The position numbers were made by a program, and so were the translations under genes. The notes under the pieces were generated by a model that worked only from the letters and a program-made list of their open reading frames with translations, did no database searches and was not told the DNA's origin. Source: Beta vulgaris subsp. vulgaris (taxonomy: Eukaryota > Streptophyta > Magnoliopsida > Caryophyllales > Amaranthaceae). From it: a stretch of 64,000 nucleotides of DNA. Location: NCBI RefSeq assembly GCF_026745355.1, contig NC_079209.1, forward strand, positions 43,144,888-43,208,887, in the 5' to 3' direction. Positions 22,447-33,635 of the stretch are shown one piece after another. Numbering within the stretch: the first letter of the stretch is position 1; each line of letters begins with the position of its first letter.

Positions 22447-23115
22447 CTAGCTGGAGTGCTGGATCTTATTATCAGTTATCAGTTATCAGTTATCACTTAG
22501 GCCAACCTAATCTATACATATAATTATATGAATATAAGTAAGTTTGACTTGTCAAAGCAAATCCAAAGAAGCGAATAACGTCAAAGAAAATCTGTAAGAA
22601 AGACTAAAAAAAAATCCGACAAAGCGATTAAGAGGTGAGACTTTCATGAGTCAAGTAATTCTTAATTTTATTGAAATGAGACTTCCATGACCAACCTCCT
22701 TTTTCTTTTGATTTTTACAGTTTCAATCGAATCGTCATTATTTTCATCTAATTCTGGTGCACTGATGTAATCAGTTGAAGGAGGTGCATCAATATCATAA
22801 TGGTTATGTGGGTCAATTATATCAACTATCCATTAAAATTTCAGAAATGCGTAAAATTTTTACCATTGTGAAGAGCAACATCAACAAAAGTACATTTCTT
22901 ATTGTTTTCCTCAATTGAGAAAATTCTAACCACAAGCACCAACGAGAAAGAGAGAAGAAGAAGCTTCTAGAACCCTGGAATCCAACAAGGTGATTTCATT
23001 GATGACACGTGGCATGTATGTCATGTAAAAATCGAAATTTATGGGATTGAAGAGGTGAAGATTGTTAGTACCAAATGAGATTAATATGACAAGCCAAGAT
23101 TGAGAGGGATGAGTT
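22447..23115. other. intergenic, no gene seen
   Basis: AT-rich. The trinucleotide-spaced motif ATCAGTT is repeated four times at about 22468-22495. No ORF of interest. Confidence 0.5.
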
Positions 23116-23301
23116 CAGGGCCGTTCCTGAATATTACTGGGTCCGGGGCGATATATGAAAAAAGGGCTCCTAATGTATAAGAAATTTAGTAAAACATGCA
23201 CGCTATAGAATAAAAACTAATTTAGAATTGACTAACTCATATTTATCAGAAACTGTTTCTTCAAAAAAAAAACATATATATGATTAATATTATATCTAAT
23301 A

Positions 23302-23552
23302 CTCCCTCCGTCATAGAAAAATCTGAACACTTGTTGGGTCACGTTGTTTAATGTGATAAGTTGTTGTGAGGTTCTGAAATGATATTCTTTTATAGCAAAA
23401 AATAGATGTGATAGGAGTTGGTGGGTATTTTTTATTCAAAAAGAGAGAATTCACATAATAATAGTAGGACCATACCAAAAATAAAAGTGTTCACAAATAA
23501 AATGGAACAAACAAAAAACAAAAGTGTTCAAATTATTGTGAGACAGATGGAG
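23302..23552. mobile_element. Stowaway-like MITE, 251 bp
   Basis: CTCCCTCCGTC at the left and its imperfect complement (GACAGATGGAG) at the right, each bordered by TA. This is the CTCCCTCCGT terminus and TA duplication of Tc1/Mariner-derived Stowaway elements. Nested in the hAT-like element. Confidence 0.85.
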
Positions 23553-23900
23553 TAATATATAATAAACTAGATAAACTGATAATTGGACGAATCGAAGCGG
23601 AATATCGAAAAAAATAATACTTTATCACCCAACGCCTAAAATATATTAGAAGTCTAATTATAGACTTTAGGTTGATGTATACTTTTATTTCTAACAATTT
23701 ACAATTTTAAAGTATATTAGATATAAAATCATACTAACTAGAAAAATAAATAATATAATATGATTATAGAAAGGAAAATTAAGAAGCAAGCTCGAGTTAT
23801 TGTAAAAAGAAATAAACGAGAAAAGAATAAGAAATAAAAGAGAGAAGAAATAAAAGAAAAAAGAACATTCAACAAGCAAAATGAAAGAATGTTATGACTA

Positions 23901-23965
23901 GGATTCGAACCCGCAAAGTATTCAGCAATTCCAACATCCCAGATAAATAACTACCATCTTGGCCA
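23901..23965 (-). ncRNA. tRNA-like Pol III promoter (possible SINE head)
   Basis: On the minus strand TGGCCAAGATGG (23954-23965) fits an A box with one mismatch, and GGTTCGAATCC (23901-23911) is a perfect B box. Their start-to-start spacing is 54 bases, about 10 more than in a simple tRNA. The would-be acceptor and T stems pair poorly, so this is a tRNA-derived SINE head or a decayed tRNA, not a working tRNA gene. Confidence 0.5.
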
Positions 23966-24070
23966 AGCTTGATATTTGCATTTCTATTGCTGAATTAAAT
24001 ACTTATCCAATTTCAAATATATGGGCCCTGGACCGGCGCCCCGTCTGCCCTGCCCCAGGGCCAGGCCTGG

Positions 24071-24205
24071 GTGAGTTTGATTGGGTTGAGATAGAAGGTA
24101 GAAATGGAGTGAGCAAAAGAAACTAATCTGACAAGCCATGAACAAGAGGGATGAGTTTGATCTAGTTGAGATAGAAGGTAGAAATGGAGCGTGCAAAGGA
24201 AAACG
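24071..24205. repeat. tandem duplication of about 82 bp
   Basis: GAGTTTGAT...GGTTGAGATAGAAGGTAGAAA at 24074 is repeated at about 24156 with few changes. The left flank of the hAT-like element (GACAAGCCAAGAT, 23089) matches the start of the same unit, so the hAT inserted into this tandem array. Confidence 0.75.
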
Positions 24206-24629
24206 GGTTGACGGGTCTGGTAAAGTTGGAGATAGGGCATTTCAGTGAAAGTAAAAGAAGGAGAAGGGAGGAGAGATAGCGCAACGGGGCCGATGGGCGA
24301 GGAGAGAGAAAAAGGATGGTGGCAGGGGAGCCGAGAACCCGAGAGATAGGGGTTTATTAATTAATACACCCTTATTAGTTTCATACTTCCATACTTCTAT
24401 AGTATAACCCCCCCCCCCTTTTTTTTTTATCAAGTGTCCAAAATATAAGTCGGATTTCTATTCAATCAATAATTATGTTCAAAATACCTTATGAAAATAA
24501 CTTAATTCCCAAAAAATACTCATAATTTCAGCTTCCAAGGCACCATTAGTAATGATAAAATGAAATCTTTGACTCCATCAAACTTCTACACATCAAACCA
24601 TGCAACATCAAATGTTCAGTTTTTATTTT
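24206..24629. other. no gene seen; poly(C)/poly(T) tract
   Basis: AT-rich sequence containing a C9-10/T10 run at 24407-24429. No coding sequence recognised. It ends in the left target duplication of the next element. Confidence 0.5.
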
Positions 24630-25698
24630 GGAAAAATTGATAGAACAGTCCCAACTCTAGGCGTTTCGCAATTTTCAGTCCCAACTAAAGATTATTTCTG
24701 AGCAGTCCCAACTATATATCTTTTTGCCGAAATTGGTCCCAGCAGGTTACTGACTTGGTACAACAGGTAAAATGATTTTTTTTACTGCCACAACCTCTTA
24801 CTTCTTCCTCCACTTTTCTCTCCTCCCTCCTTGCCTCTTCCTCCTCTTCCCCTCCCTCCCACTGAACCCACCCCCGAAGCCCCATCCTCTTTCTTTCTTT
24901 ATTTTTCTCTTTCTGTCTTTTCTCTTGTTTCTTTCATTTTTTCTCTATTTCTTTGTTCCTTTTGTTGAAATATGAAAACTTGGATGAAAACTAACCTTGG
25001 TAGAGCTCTTGCATGTTACCCTTTTACTGATCGAAACTCTCAAACTCAACTTCTTTTTGGTGTAATTGGTGCTCCATTGATTCCTCTTCCAATTCCCCTA
25101 GATCATAAAAACAAATAAATCAAAGATCAACCAATTCTGAGTTCTTACAATCCCATAAATTATTTTTTCTGTTTTCTTTTCTGGGTTGTTTGGTTCTTGT
25201 TTGCACACGAACTGTTCGCTGAAATGTGTCAATGAAAAAAAAAAAAATTTTTTTGTTAATTTTTTTTTAGAGTTTTTGAGTTTGTTAATTGACTATCATG
25301 TGTTTGATGATATGTCTCACAGAAATCTTCGATGGCGAAATACAATCATTCATCAGTATATTGTGGCACTTTGAAGGGATCTTTGGGGTCCTTGGGGAGG
25401 GGTGGGATTTCTGGGGTTGTTGAGAGGGAGTGTGGGGGGGGGGGGAAAGGAGGGGAAATGGGATTTCGGGAGCGGCTGAAGAGGGGTAGCAGAGGAGGAA
25501 GAAGATAGGAGAGAGAAAAAGGAAGAAGGATTAAGAATTTTTTTTTAAAAAAAATTAACCTGCTAAACAGGTGATAAGTCACCCGGGACCAATTTTGACA
25601 AAAATAATATATATTTGGGACCGCTCAGAAAATAATCTTTAGTTGGGACTGAAAAGGGCGGAACGTCCAAAGTTGGGAATGTTCCTATCAATTTTTCC
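24630..25698. mobile_element. Mutator-like element with long TIRs, 1069 bp
   Basis: Long terminal inverted repeats (about 150 bp, 24630-24780 and 25550-25698) start GGAAAAATTGATAG and share CAGTCCCAACTAAAGATTAT. The flanks are identical 9-bp duplications, TTTTATTTT (24621-24629 and 25699-25707), the hallmark of Mutator-type transposition. There is no transposase; the interior holds C/T-rich, G-rich and exon-like sequence, as in a Pack-MULE. Confidence 0.93.
24972..25118 (+). pseudogene. captured host exon inside the Mutator-like element
   Basis: A 48-codon frame starting MKTWMKTNLGRALACYPF and containing LLFGVIGAPLIPLP reads like a real, balanced plant protein rather than random AT-rich sequence. 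The GxxGAPLIPLP phrase reminds me of plant DUF620 proteins, but I cannot confirm this. It lies between the two TIRs, so it is probably a piece of host gene carried by the transposon. It ends at TAA without a clear splice site. Confidence 0.4.
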
Positions 25699-25707
25699 TT
25701 TTATTTT

Positions 25708-26136
25708 TCTTAAAAAGAAAAAAAACGAAAGTATTCCCCAATAAAAATGGATCTATTTATCAAAATAAAACAAGATTCCACTAACCTTAATTCCCGTGTA
25801 AAAACATAATCATGACTTATATTATGGGACGGAGGGAGTAAATGTTAAAAAAATAGACTGTCGAAGAAGAGTGTAACACATATCACAATTCACCTGTTAT
25901 GTCAGTCACGAAAAGGTTATAGACCATTATGAGAACATAATCCCAATAGGATGGATTTTTCATAGTTAATCAAAAGGTGGGAATGTTTAAATAATGCCGG
26001 CTAAAGGTTGAATGATTGGATTTCATTTTCCATAAAATAAATGCAACAATGCTTTATTTGAGATTAACTTTAATGTATATCTATATTCATCGCATGAGTC
26101 CCTATTTCTATCTCTTTCTATTGATCTACTCTCATT
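25708..26136. other. intergenic with a Stowaway-like right end
   Basis: GGGACGGAGGGAGTA at about 25827 is the complement of the CTCCCTCCGTCCC terminus. No left terminus is visible, so it is an orphan end. No genes. Confidence 0.5.
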
Positions 26137-26139
26137 AGT

Positions 26140-27227
26140 CACTAGTACAGAAAAGACAATTTGCGTCGGACTATGGTGCGACGCCAAAGCCCTTGACGCA
26201 AATGACTCAGAAACGATCTGCGTCGTATGCGGAAACGACGCAGATTAGTTAGCTATTTGCGTCGCACGTTGTATACGGTGCGACGCAGATGACTACCCAG
26301 CCCAACAACACCAAGCTCAAAGGGTAATGTGCTTCGCACATCGCCTAGGGTGCGACGCAGATGAGTGATTTGCGTCGCACCTTGGGCTACGTGCGACGCA
26401 AATTGCAATTTTTTTTTTAAATTTTTTTTAATTAAAAAAACTTGAAATGGTACAACAACAGAGATACAACAACTCAAAAATTGGAAGAGGATCGTCAAGA
26501 ATACTGATGTGCTTCATCGAACAAAGAAATTAAGAACTAAAAACAAAATCAAGAAGCGAACACATGTAGAAACGAAATCAGAAATTAAACACAATAACAA
26601 AAAACGAGATGTAACAGAAACGAAATTAAACGAGATAACATACAATCTTGCGTCGATTAAGAAACGAAAAAAATTCTAACAAATATCAAAAATAAAAAAT
26701 TCAGATCTAACATACAACAAAAAAACGAAATTAAAAAACTAAACCTAAAAAAAACCTAGATCTAACAAACAGAATTTCACTAAATATATTTAAAAAAAAT
26801 TACAAATCGCGAAATGGAACGAACAAATTCGCCAAAAACCAGATCTCGTTCTTCTCAAATCTCGTTCTTCAATCTTGTTCTTCAAATCTCTTTCTTCAAA
26901 TCGCTAAAAATCAGATCTAACAGAAAGAAATCTCGTTCTTCAAATTTAAAAAACAAACATAAATATGACAAAACGAAGAAATTCAGAATAAAATTTGAAC
27001 TAAAAAATACCTGAGAAATTCGGTGCTCTTCTTCGAATACTACAGGTGGTGTTCGACGGAGATTTGGCTTTTGCAACGAAGAGAGAGAGACGGAGGCGCT
27101 ACTGCTACAACGAATTCGACGAACCTAAAAGACGTGCGAATGAAATAAGGTTTCTGATAGACGTGCGACGGAGATTTCGTTCGTTCAGCACTCGAATTCG
27201 ACGAAATGGACTGATAGACGCGGTGTT

Positions 27228-27260
<33 letters not shown>

Positions 27261-27665
27261 CTCTGAGATTGAGAGGGAGGGAGAGGGGCTGAGAATTGAG
27301 AGGGCGTGTGACCAAGTGAGGCTAGGGTTTCTGAAGTGGGCCTCATGAAATAAAATGGGAGTGGCCTTAATATGCGTCGCACATTAGAGAGGTGCGTTGC
27401 AAATTGGGTATTTTGCAACGCACCTAAAAGACGTGCGATGCACATAGTTTGAATTTTTTTTTAATATAGAGACAATTTGCGTCGCACGAGTCAGGGTATC
27501 CGACGCACATTTGGCTTTTGCAACGCATGTAAAGCAGGTGCGACGCAATTGGGCCATATTGTGCGTCGCACTCCTCCCACATGCGATGCAAATCCCAACT
27601 ATGCGTCGTTTCCGTGTCTGTGCGACGCAAATCAGGGGATGCAAATCGTTCTTTTTCTAGTAGTG
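26140..27665. mobile_element. non-autonomous CACTA element, 1526 bp
   Basis: The termini are CACTAGTACAGAAAA at 26140 and, on the minus strand, CACTACTAGAAAAAG at 27665. Identical AGT flanks (26137-26139 and 27666-27668) give the 3-bp target duplication. Both ends carry arrays of TTGCGTCGCAC/GTGCGACGCA motifs in inverted orientation, the subterminal repeats of CACTA elements. The interior is A-rich and then has a (GA)n tract at 27229-27258. No transposase. Confidence 0.93.
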
Positions 27666-28596
27666 AGTTCTTTTGCCTCCCTCCCCCCCAATGTAACACT
27701 TATTCTGGAACAAGTAAACATAATATTTTCATAATATATTGGTAATCATTGGATATATAGAATTTTTCATAGAAAATGGAAAGTATTTGAAGTTACTAAT
27801 CATATATACTAACTCTTTCCATAAATATTAATTTTGACCAATTGCTATGTATTTTTTAATGCCGACCTTTTCAATTACTTTATGTAAATGTTCTTATAAT
27901 TTTTCAACAAGCATATATAATAGTTATTTAACAAACCTCAACCCATGAATGACATGGGTCCCAAGTCTAGTGACTTAAAAAAAACACTGAATTAATCTAA
28001 TAACTTTGGATAAGTTCAAAACATGTAGATTAAATCCAAGACCGTATAAATAAAGTTCAGTAATTTCAAATAACTTTTAATAAGCAAAGTTATGTTCAGT
28101 TCAGATGAGTTCATGAGAAACCAGGTGAAAAACACACCATAGATCTCTTGCTTCCTTGATAATCATAATATTCGCCTACTAGGTTGTAGACTATACTAGG
28201 TGTGAAGAAAAAAGCGGATACCCGGTTCCAAACCTGAAATTGATAATAAGGACCCGTCAGGTTCATAATCAAAACTGGTGCGGTTGGGACAAGCTCTAAG
28301 CCAAATTTTAATATCTAGTTACAATTTGGTGTAGGCCAAGTTCTTATGTTTTGACATTTATCGAAACAATTGTGTCCCAAAGTGTAGAGCATATAGCTAA
28401 GCAAGCTCAAGCTATAGTGAAATTGAGAATTAGAAATGTCATGCCACAAAAAATTAGTAGAAGAGATCCTAGTTAGTTTAAAACTCAGCAGGTGTTGGTT
28501 TTATACAACACATGATTGTAATCCTCTTGGATTAGTTTTCCTACTCTGAGTTAAAGGGTTCAACCTAGTTGGTCCTCTTGCTCTTTGGTTGGCATA
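27666..28596. other. intergenic, no gene seen
   Basis: AT-rich, no supported ORF, no clear repeat. Confidence 0.5.
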
Positions 28597-29892
28597 AAAG
28601 AGTAGAATAATTGCTTATTGCTGCAGTCATTAAGTGGCCTATTGCGGCGGTTTTGACCGCGCAACAGTAAGGGGGTAGAAATAGGTAAATATTATATTGT
28701 TGCGGTTTTTAACCGCCGCAATATTTCAACATATTGCTGCGGTTCCTAGCCAAAACCGCCCAGCAATAGGAACTAGTATAGGTTAATATTTTTTTTTTTT
28801 TTTGCATTTTACCATCAAATTTGAAAAAAAAAATTGCTGAAAACAATAAAACACTAACAAACTCGAATTCTAGCACTTTGTTAACGTAGAATTAGGTTGA
28901 ATTATTTTCCTTGCCTTTCTCCTTCACCTCAAAGGTAAAAATATATAGATATACAGAAAAAATAACTTTAAAGAAGATATACAGAAAAAATACACACAAA
29001 AAAAACCAAAATAAAAAAACCTGACATTTCATTCTTAAAAAATAAAAAAATATCAATAAAACTAAAACATTAGATATGGACAATAATAATAAAGAAATAA
29101 AAAAAAATCCTAATACAAAACCGCTGTGATAGCCGCTAGTGGCGAGCCTCGAACGTTGAAACGCCACTAGCGAACGTCGTCGAACGAACGAACCGATCTG
29201 GCGAGTGACAGAGAACGGCCGATCTGGCGAGCGACAATCATTGAAACTCTGGCGATCTGGCGAGCGAACGTTGAAACTCTTGTGAGTGACGAACCTGCCG
29301 ACCAATGAACTTGGCGAGCGATGAACCTGGCGAGCGAACGTTGAAACTCTAGCGAGTGACGAACCTGGCGAGTGACGAATGAACCGAAAAGGTGTGCGTG
29401 GAAGAGAGGAGGGGGGAAGAGAGGATGAGAGAAAGATAGAGAGGAAGAAAGGATGAGAGAGAGAGGGGGGGGAAGAGAGGAGAGAGAGTGTGAAACTGAA
29501 GAGGATAGGGCGTGAAATCTGAAGAGGAGGGGGCGTGAAAACTGAAAAGAGAGAGAAAGAGAGGAGTGTTTTAAAACCCTAGGTGACCTTGTTTTTATTA
29601 TCAATTTCAAAATCCTATTGCTGTGATTTTTGGTAGGAACCGCATCAATATGTTCAAATAATAATTTTTTTTATTATTTTAATATATTGCTGCGGTTTTT
29701 GTCATAAATCGCAGTAATATGTTTGGTCAAATAGTTAAAAAAAATTCAAAAAAAATTCTTTCAAACCATATTGCTACGATTTTCGGTTGAAACTGCATCA
29801 ATATGAGTATTTTATATTTTTTCTTTTCTTTTTACGTGATATATTGCTGCGTATGGGTAAAACCGCAGCAATAAACAATTATTCAACTAAAG
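28597..29892. mobile_element. degenerate CACTA element, sibling of 8591-10036
   Basis: The left end AGTAGAATAATTGCTTATTG and the right end, on the minus strand AGTTGAATAATTGTTTATTG, match the TIR of the element at 8591 from its fifth base inward. Both ends show the same TTGCTGCGGTTTT inverted arrays. The outer four bases are mutated and no 3-bp duplication is preserved, so this copy is older. The interior has a tandem repeat at about 29180-29380. Confidence 0.8.
29180..29380. repeat. tandem repeat inside the CACTA element
   Basis: Units built from CTGGCGAGCGAACGTTGAAA and GTGACGAACCTGGCGAG recur several times with variation. All CG-rich, in contrast with the AT-rich surroundings. Confidence 0.65.
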
Positions 29893-29965
29893 CTTGTTGC
29901 TTGCATTATGAAATCATTAAAAACAAAAGATAAGGAAACATTGCGGGAATGGAAACTATATACAC

Positions 29966-30065
29966 ACATATGTATATGTATATGTATATACATATATGTT
30001 ATACGTTTACGTATATATTATATGTATACGTATATGTAAATGTATATGTATATGTATTTGTATGT
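29966..30065. repeat. TATG/TATACG microsatellite
   Basis: Alternating TATGTA, TATACA and TACGTA hexamers over about 100 bp. The frames across it are artefacts of the repeat. Confidence 0.85.
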
Positions 30066-30355
30066 GTGACCCAAGAACGACAACAGTATTGCAGAGAGCA
30101 ACTATCATCATTCTCACGCATGAACCACAACAATATCTAAGTAACAACATTAAATCGAAACAGAAGCTAACATCAATAAAAACACCCTCATCCCTCTAAT
30201 GAAACAATACACCACCTATAGGCATGGCTCATCATAAACATTCGAATGAAACAAAAACATTACAATACCTCACAACCATAAATTTAGGAAATTCCAAGAA
30301 GATAACCATGCTAATATATGTATAATTTTCCCTCCTATATTTCTAGCATTATACT

Positions 30356-30544
30356 TGTTGGGAATGTTCATCCCAAAGTCCCACATGGAAAGAATAGCAA
30401 GTGGAGGAGCTATTCATATAGTGGTGCTCAATACACTAGTACAAGGCCTTTTGGGAAGGTGCCAAAAACAAATCTCTGCGGGTTGGGCCCAAAGCGGATA
30501 ATATTGTACTAATGTGTTTATGAGTGTGCGTCCGCGGCCTAACA
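30356..30544 (+). repeat. 5' LTR, family A
   Basis: 189-bp LTR, TG...CA ends, containing AAAGTCCCACATGG near its start. Confidence 0.9.
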
Positions 30545-30546
30545 AT

Positions 30547-30559
30547 TGGTATCAAGAGC
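30547..30559 (+). other. primer binding site, family A
   Basis: TGGTATCAAGAGC two bases after the LTR, matching initiator tRNA-Met-type primers of plant Copia elements. Confidence 0.85.
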
Positions 30560-30685
30560 AAAGGTTTTGACTTGGGAAAAGTGATTTAGTGTTGTGTTGG
30601 TAAACTAGAATTTGTGGTTGAAAAATTAAAGTTTGGATTTTTGGTGTAGAAAAATTAAATTTTTAATTTTTGGGTAAACTTAACA

Positions 30686-31650
30686 ATGGAAGAAGGGAAA
30701 TTGAGTATTAAGAGGTTTGATGGTAAAGATTTTGGCTTTCGGAAAATGCAAATGGATGATCTTTTGTATCAAAAGAATCTTTACTTGCCTCTTAAGGGAA
30801 AAAGACTAAGTGGTATGCTTGAGGATGAATGGAAAGTTCTTGATAGGATAGCACTTGGAGTTCTGAGATTGACATTAGCCCAGAGTGTGGCTTTCAATGT
30901 CAAGGATGCTAAAACAACGGCGGATTTGATGGAAACTTTGTCAAGTATGTATGAGAAACCAACGGCTATCAACAAAGTATACTTGATGCGTCATTTGTTT
31001 GATATGAAAATGGTTGATGGTACTTCAGCCGCCGAACACATCAATGAGATCAATTCAGTTTTGGGTCAATTGTCTTCGGATATCGAATTTGAGGATGAAG
31101 TGAAGGCATTGATTTTGTTGTCTTCTTTGCCCTTGTCATGGGAAACTATGGTGACCGCCAGTAGCAACTCCTACGGCAAAGAGAAGTTGAAGTATGATGA
31201 TGTGAGGGACTTGATTTTGAGTGAGAGCATTCGAAGGAGAGAGTCTGGCGAATCATTTGGCGGTATTCATAGTAGTGAAAGTAGGGGGAGAAGGAATCAA
31301 CAAAAGAAAAATGCAAGTCATGGAAGATCGAAGTTAAGGGGACATGGTAAACCGGATGGGGGGAGCTCATATGATGTGTTGAGGTTGTGGTGATGAAGGG
31401 CATTTGAAGAGATATTGTCCAAAGAGTGTGAATGAGAAAGGGAAGAAGAAGGTTCAAGAAAGTGATGATGAAGAAGAGGCATCAAATAACTTGATCTCAG
31501 AGTACGATTCGGATGTTTTGATGGTAAGCATGGATGATCCCGATAAGCTGGTTGGGTGCTCGGGATCATGGGTCTTGGATTCGGGTTCTTCTCATCATTC
31601 GTTACCATGCAAGGAGTTATTTTGGAACTCCAAATACGAAAAGCTTGGAG
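30686..31650 (+). pseudogene. Copia gag and protease start
   Basis: An ATG at 30686 opens a 235-codon gag with the typical opening IKRFDGKDFGF, although the usual Trp of the family after this phrase is Arg here. The KVYLMRHLFDMKM and ILLSSLPLSWE segments characteristic of copia gag follow. A CCHC knuckle (about 31378-31423) lies in another frame and contains an in-frame stop between its first two cysteines. WVLDSGSSHH at about 31570 is the protease active-site region, after which the frame is lost. A second protease-like piece (LISVTQLATSGHKVVFDGG) lies at 31720-31790. Confidence 0.85.
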
Positions 31651-31799
31651 AAGTTTGAAACTCACTCATGGTGGCTCGTTGGAGTTGAAGGATGTCTAGA
31701 ACATCCCAAAGTTGCAGAAAAGCTTGATATCGGTGACCCAACTTGCTACATCCGGTCACAAGGTTGTGTTTGATGGTGGTTTTGGGAAGCTTGTCAAGG

Positions 31800-32619
31800 G
31801 AGCTATGGTCATAGCTCAGGAAACAAGAAGTGGAACACTTTACACCATTGGGAGCACAGGAAAGAGGCCCGGAATTGGCGTGGGAACTTCATTTAAGGTG
31901 TCATTTGGTTGGAAATCTATCGATAGTGGGCCAAAGGATGATAACCCCGATGAAGTGGTGTCCCATTGGCAATTTGACCGATAAAGGGTGTTTTGTTCAC
32001 AAGCATGTTGTGCCAAAAATCCTAAGTGGAGCAAAGGGTGTTTTGTTCGGGTGGGAGCAAGGTGAGTTTGCTATTAGAAGAATGACACACTTCTTTGGAT
32101 TAGGTGGTAATTTACTTTATTTAAGTTAGATGATACTTCAATATGCTTCCTTGGTTGTAGAAGAGGTGGTTATCTTCCTTAGTTGTATAGGAAGGGTCTT
32201 CATTTGGTTGTGCTTGTCTCTTCAATTCGACCTCCTGGGTAGGAAGGTGTATAGGTTCATGGAGTGGGGGTGCAATGATTTGGAGGTGTTGTTGAGAATC
32301 AAAGTCGGTGTAGACCTTGATGTCTTTGTATTGGAGTTGGTGCAAACTTCAATGTCATTTTCTTGGTGTAGAAAAGATGAGTTTTATCATGGTGATGCTT
32401 AGTCTAGGTGGGAGCATGGTGATAATGCTCGGGTTTCATCTAGGTGGGAGCATGACTGTTATGGGTTTGGAGTGATGTTGGATCGGGGTTGGTTGAAATC
32501 TCGGTGTTATTTTCCTTTGGTGAAAAGGAAGCGGGATTGGCTATGGCCATTGTACCGAGAGGTCATGACAATTTATGGTAGGATATTCTCTTGCTTAACC
32601 CGATCTCTAGGTGGGAGAT
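31800..32619 (+). other. decayed Copia internal sequence, polymerase genes missing
   Basis: No integrase, RT or RNase H motif is found. The phrase CTAGGTGGGAGCATG recurs at about 32405 and 32438, with a third variant, CTAGGTGGGAGATTG, immediately before the family B LTR; the last is a polypurine tract. Confidence 0.6.
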
Positions 32620-33207
32620 TGTTGCATTGATGGAGATAGGCAAATAAGCCCAAGCGAGGAAGAGCCCAACCCTAGTAGCCCGAGCGGGTTGGTGCGTGGA
32701 AGATTTTGCCTCGAAGGCAGAATGTTTCCTCAAACCCTGCATCGGGCGGGTTCCTTAGCCCGGGAGGGTGAATCTTGGGCCCGGGCGGGTGATTCTTCGA
32801 GCTTGCCCGGGCAGCCCAGTCTGCACGTGAGTTTTTTACGATTTAAGTTTGAATTGTGGTCTTTGGATTGGTTTTATTCCTTGATAAATACCCTAAATTT
32901 CTGGTTTTAGAGAGTTTAACACATATATCTCAACGTTTAGACTTGGAGCCTAAACTTTTCTAGGGTTTTAGGAGAGAGAGTGAGTTTGTGAGAGATTGTA
33001 TGTTCACCATTGATTCTCCATTGATTCCATAGTGCAAGTTTGTGGGTTTTTCTCTCGGAGCTCGGGTTTCCCACGTTAATTTTGGTGTGTTCTTTCTTAT
33101 TTTCTTTCCTTTTTGCATTACTTGGTTATTATTTCAATTTCATGTTTCTACTTCATTATTGTTGATTATTGCACAAACTAGTTAGCACTTGTTTCTAAAT
33201 CTCAACA
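32620..33207 (+). repeat. family B LTR embedded in the element
   Basis: 588-bp sequence with TGTTG...CAACA ends. It is preceded by a polypurine tract (AGGTGGGAGAT) and followed by a primer binding site (TGGTATAAGAGC at 33210). PPT on the left and PBS on the right is the arrangement at the join between two tandem elements, not that of a simple solo LTR. Confidence 0.8.
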
Positions 33208-33635
33208 AATGGTATAAGAGCCGGGTGGTTAGGTTCGGGGCGGGAGGCTGCCGTGGAGTATGTGTGGGAGTCCCTCGTGTGTCCTCGAATTCGGTGATCT
33301 GGTGGGCCTGTGTATCGAAAGTCCTCCTGATGGTGTTCTGCTGTATTGACCGGAGGTTGCCCTGAGACTGGTGGGGGTTGCCTTGTAACTCGTGGCCAGA
33401 GCGAGTGGGCATGATGTCCAGTAGGGCATAGTCCGGTATGGTCTGCTGGTTGGCCTTGTAACTCGTCGGGATCGAGTGGGAATGTAGCCGAGTGCGAATA
33501 TTGGTAGCAGATGGTGTGATCAGGCAGCGGGTCCCATGGTGCAGTAGCGGTACTGAAAGGGGCAAGTAACATATCAGGTTTGTAGTTCGGGTGAAGGCCA
33601 TATGAGTTATGTGTTCCTTGGTCCGAGGGAAGGAT
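33208..33635 (+). other. family B 5' leader-like segment
   Basis: GC-richer than its surroundings, starting with the PBS at 33210 and ending at the purine tract before the right family A LTR. The open frames here on the minus strand have no recognisable domain, and I treat them as chance. Confidence 0.5.

Larger units (their letters stand above)
23116..24069. mobile_element. hAT-like element with nested insertions, 954 bp
   Basis: The left end is CAGGGCCGTTCCTG; the right end read on the minus strand is CAGGCCTGGCCCTG. The flanks are GATGAGTT (23108-23115) and GGTGAGTT (24070-24077), an 8-bp duplication with one change, as expected for hAT. The interior is non-coding and contains a Stowaway-like MITE and a tRNA-like sequence. 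Confidence 0.7.

Noticed and set aside
23901..23965. Functional tRNA gene
   Set aside because: A and B boxes are good, but the acceptor and T stems do not pair and the spacing is too long for a simple tRNA; kept only as a tRNA-like or SINE head.
27046..27445. Frames of about 100 codons across the (GA)n tract, both strands
   Set aside because: Arg-Glu or Ser-Leu repeats from the microsatellite inside a non-autonomous CACTA element.
29167..29610. 147-codon minus-strand frame rich in Ser, Arg and Leu
   Set aside because: Produced by the tandem repeat and GA-rich tract inside the degenerate CACTA element.
29949..30199. Short Tyr/Met-rich frames over the TATG repeat
   Set aside because: Direct consequence of the microsatellite.
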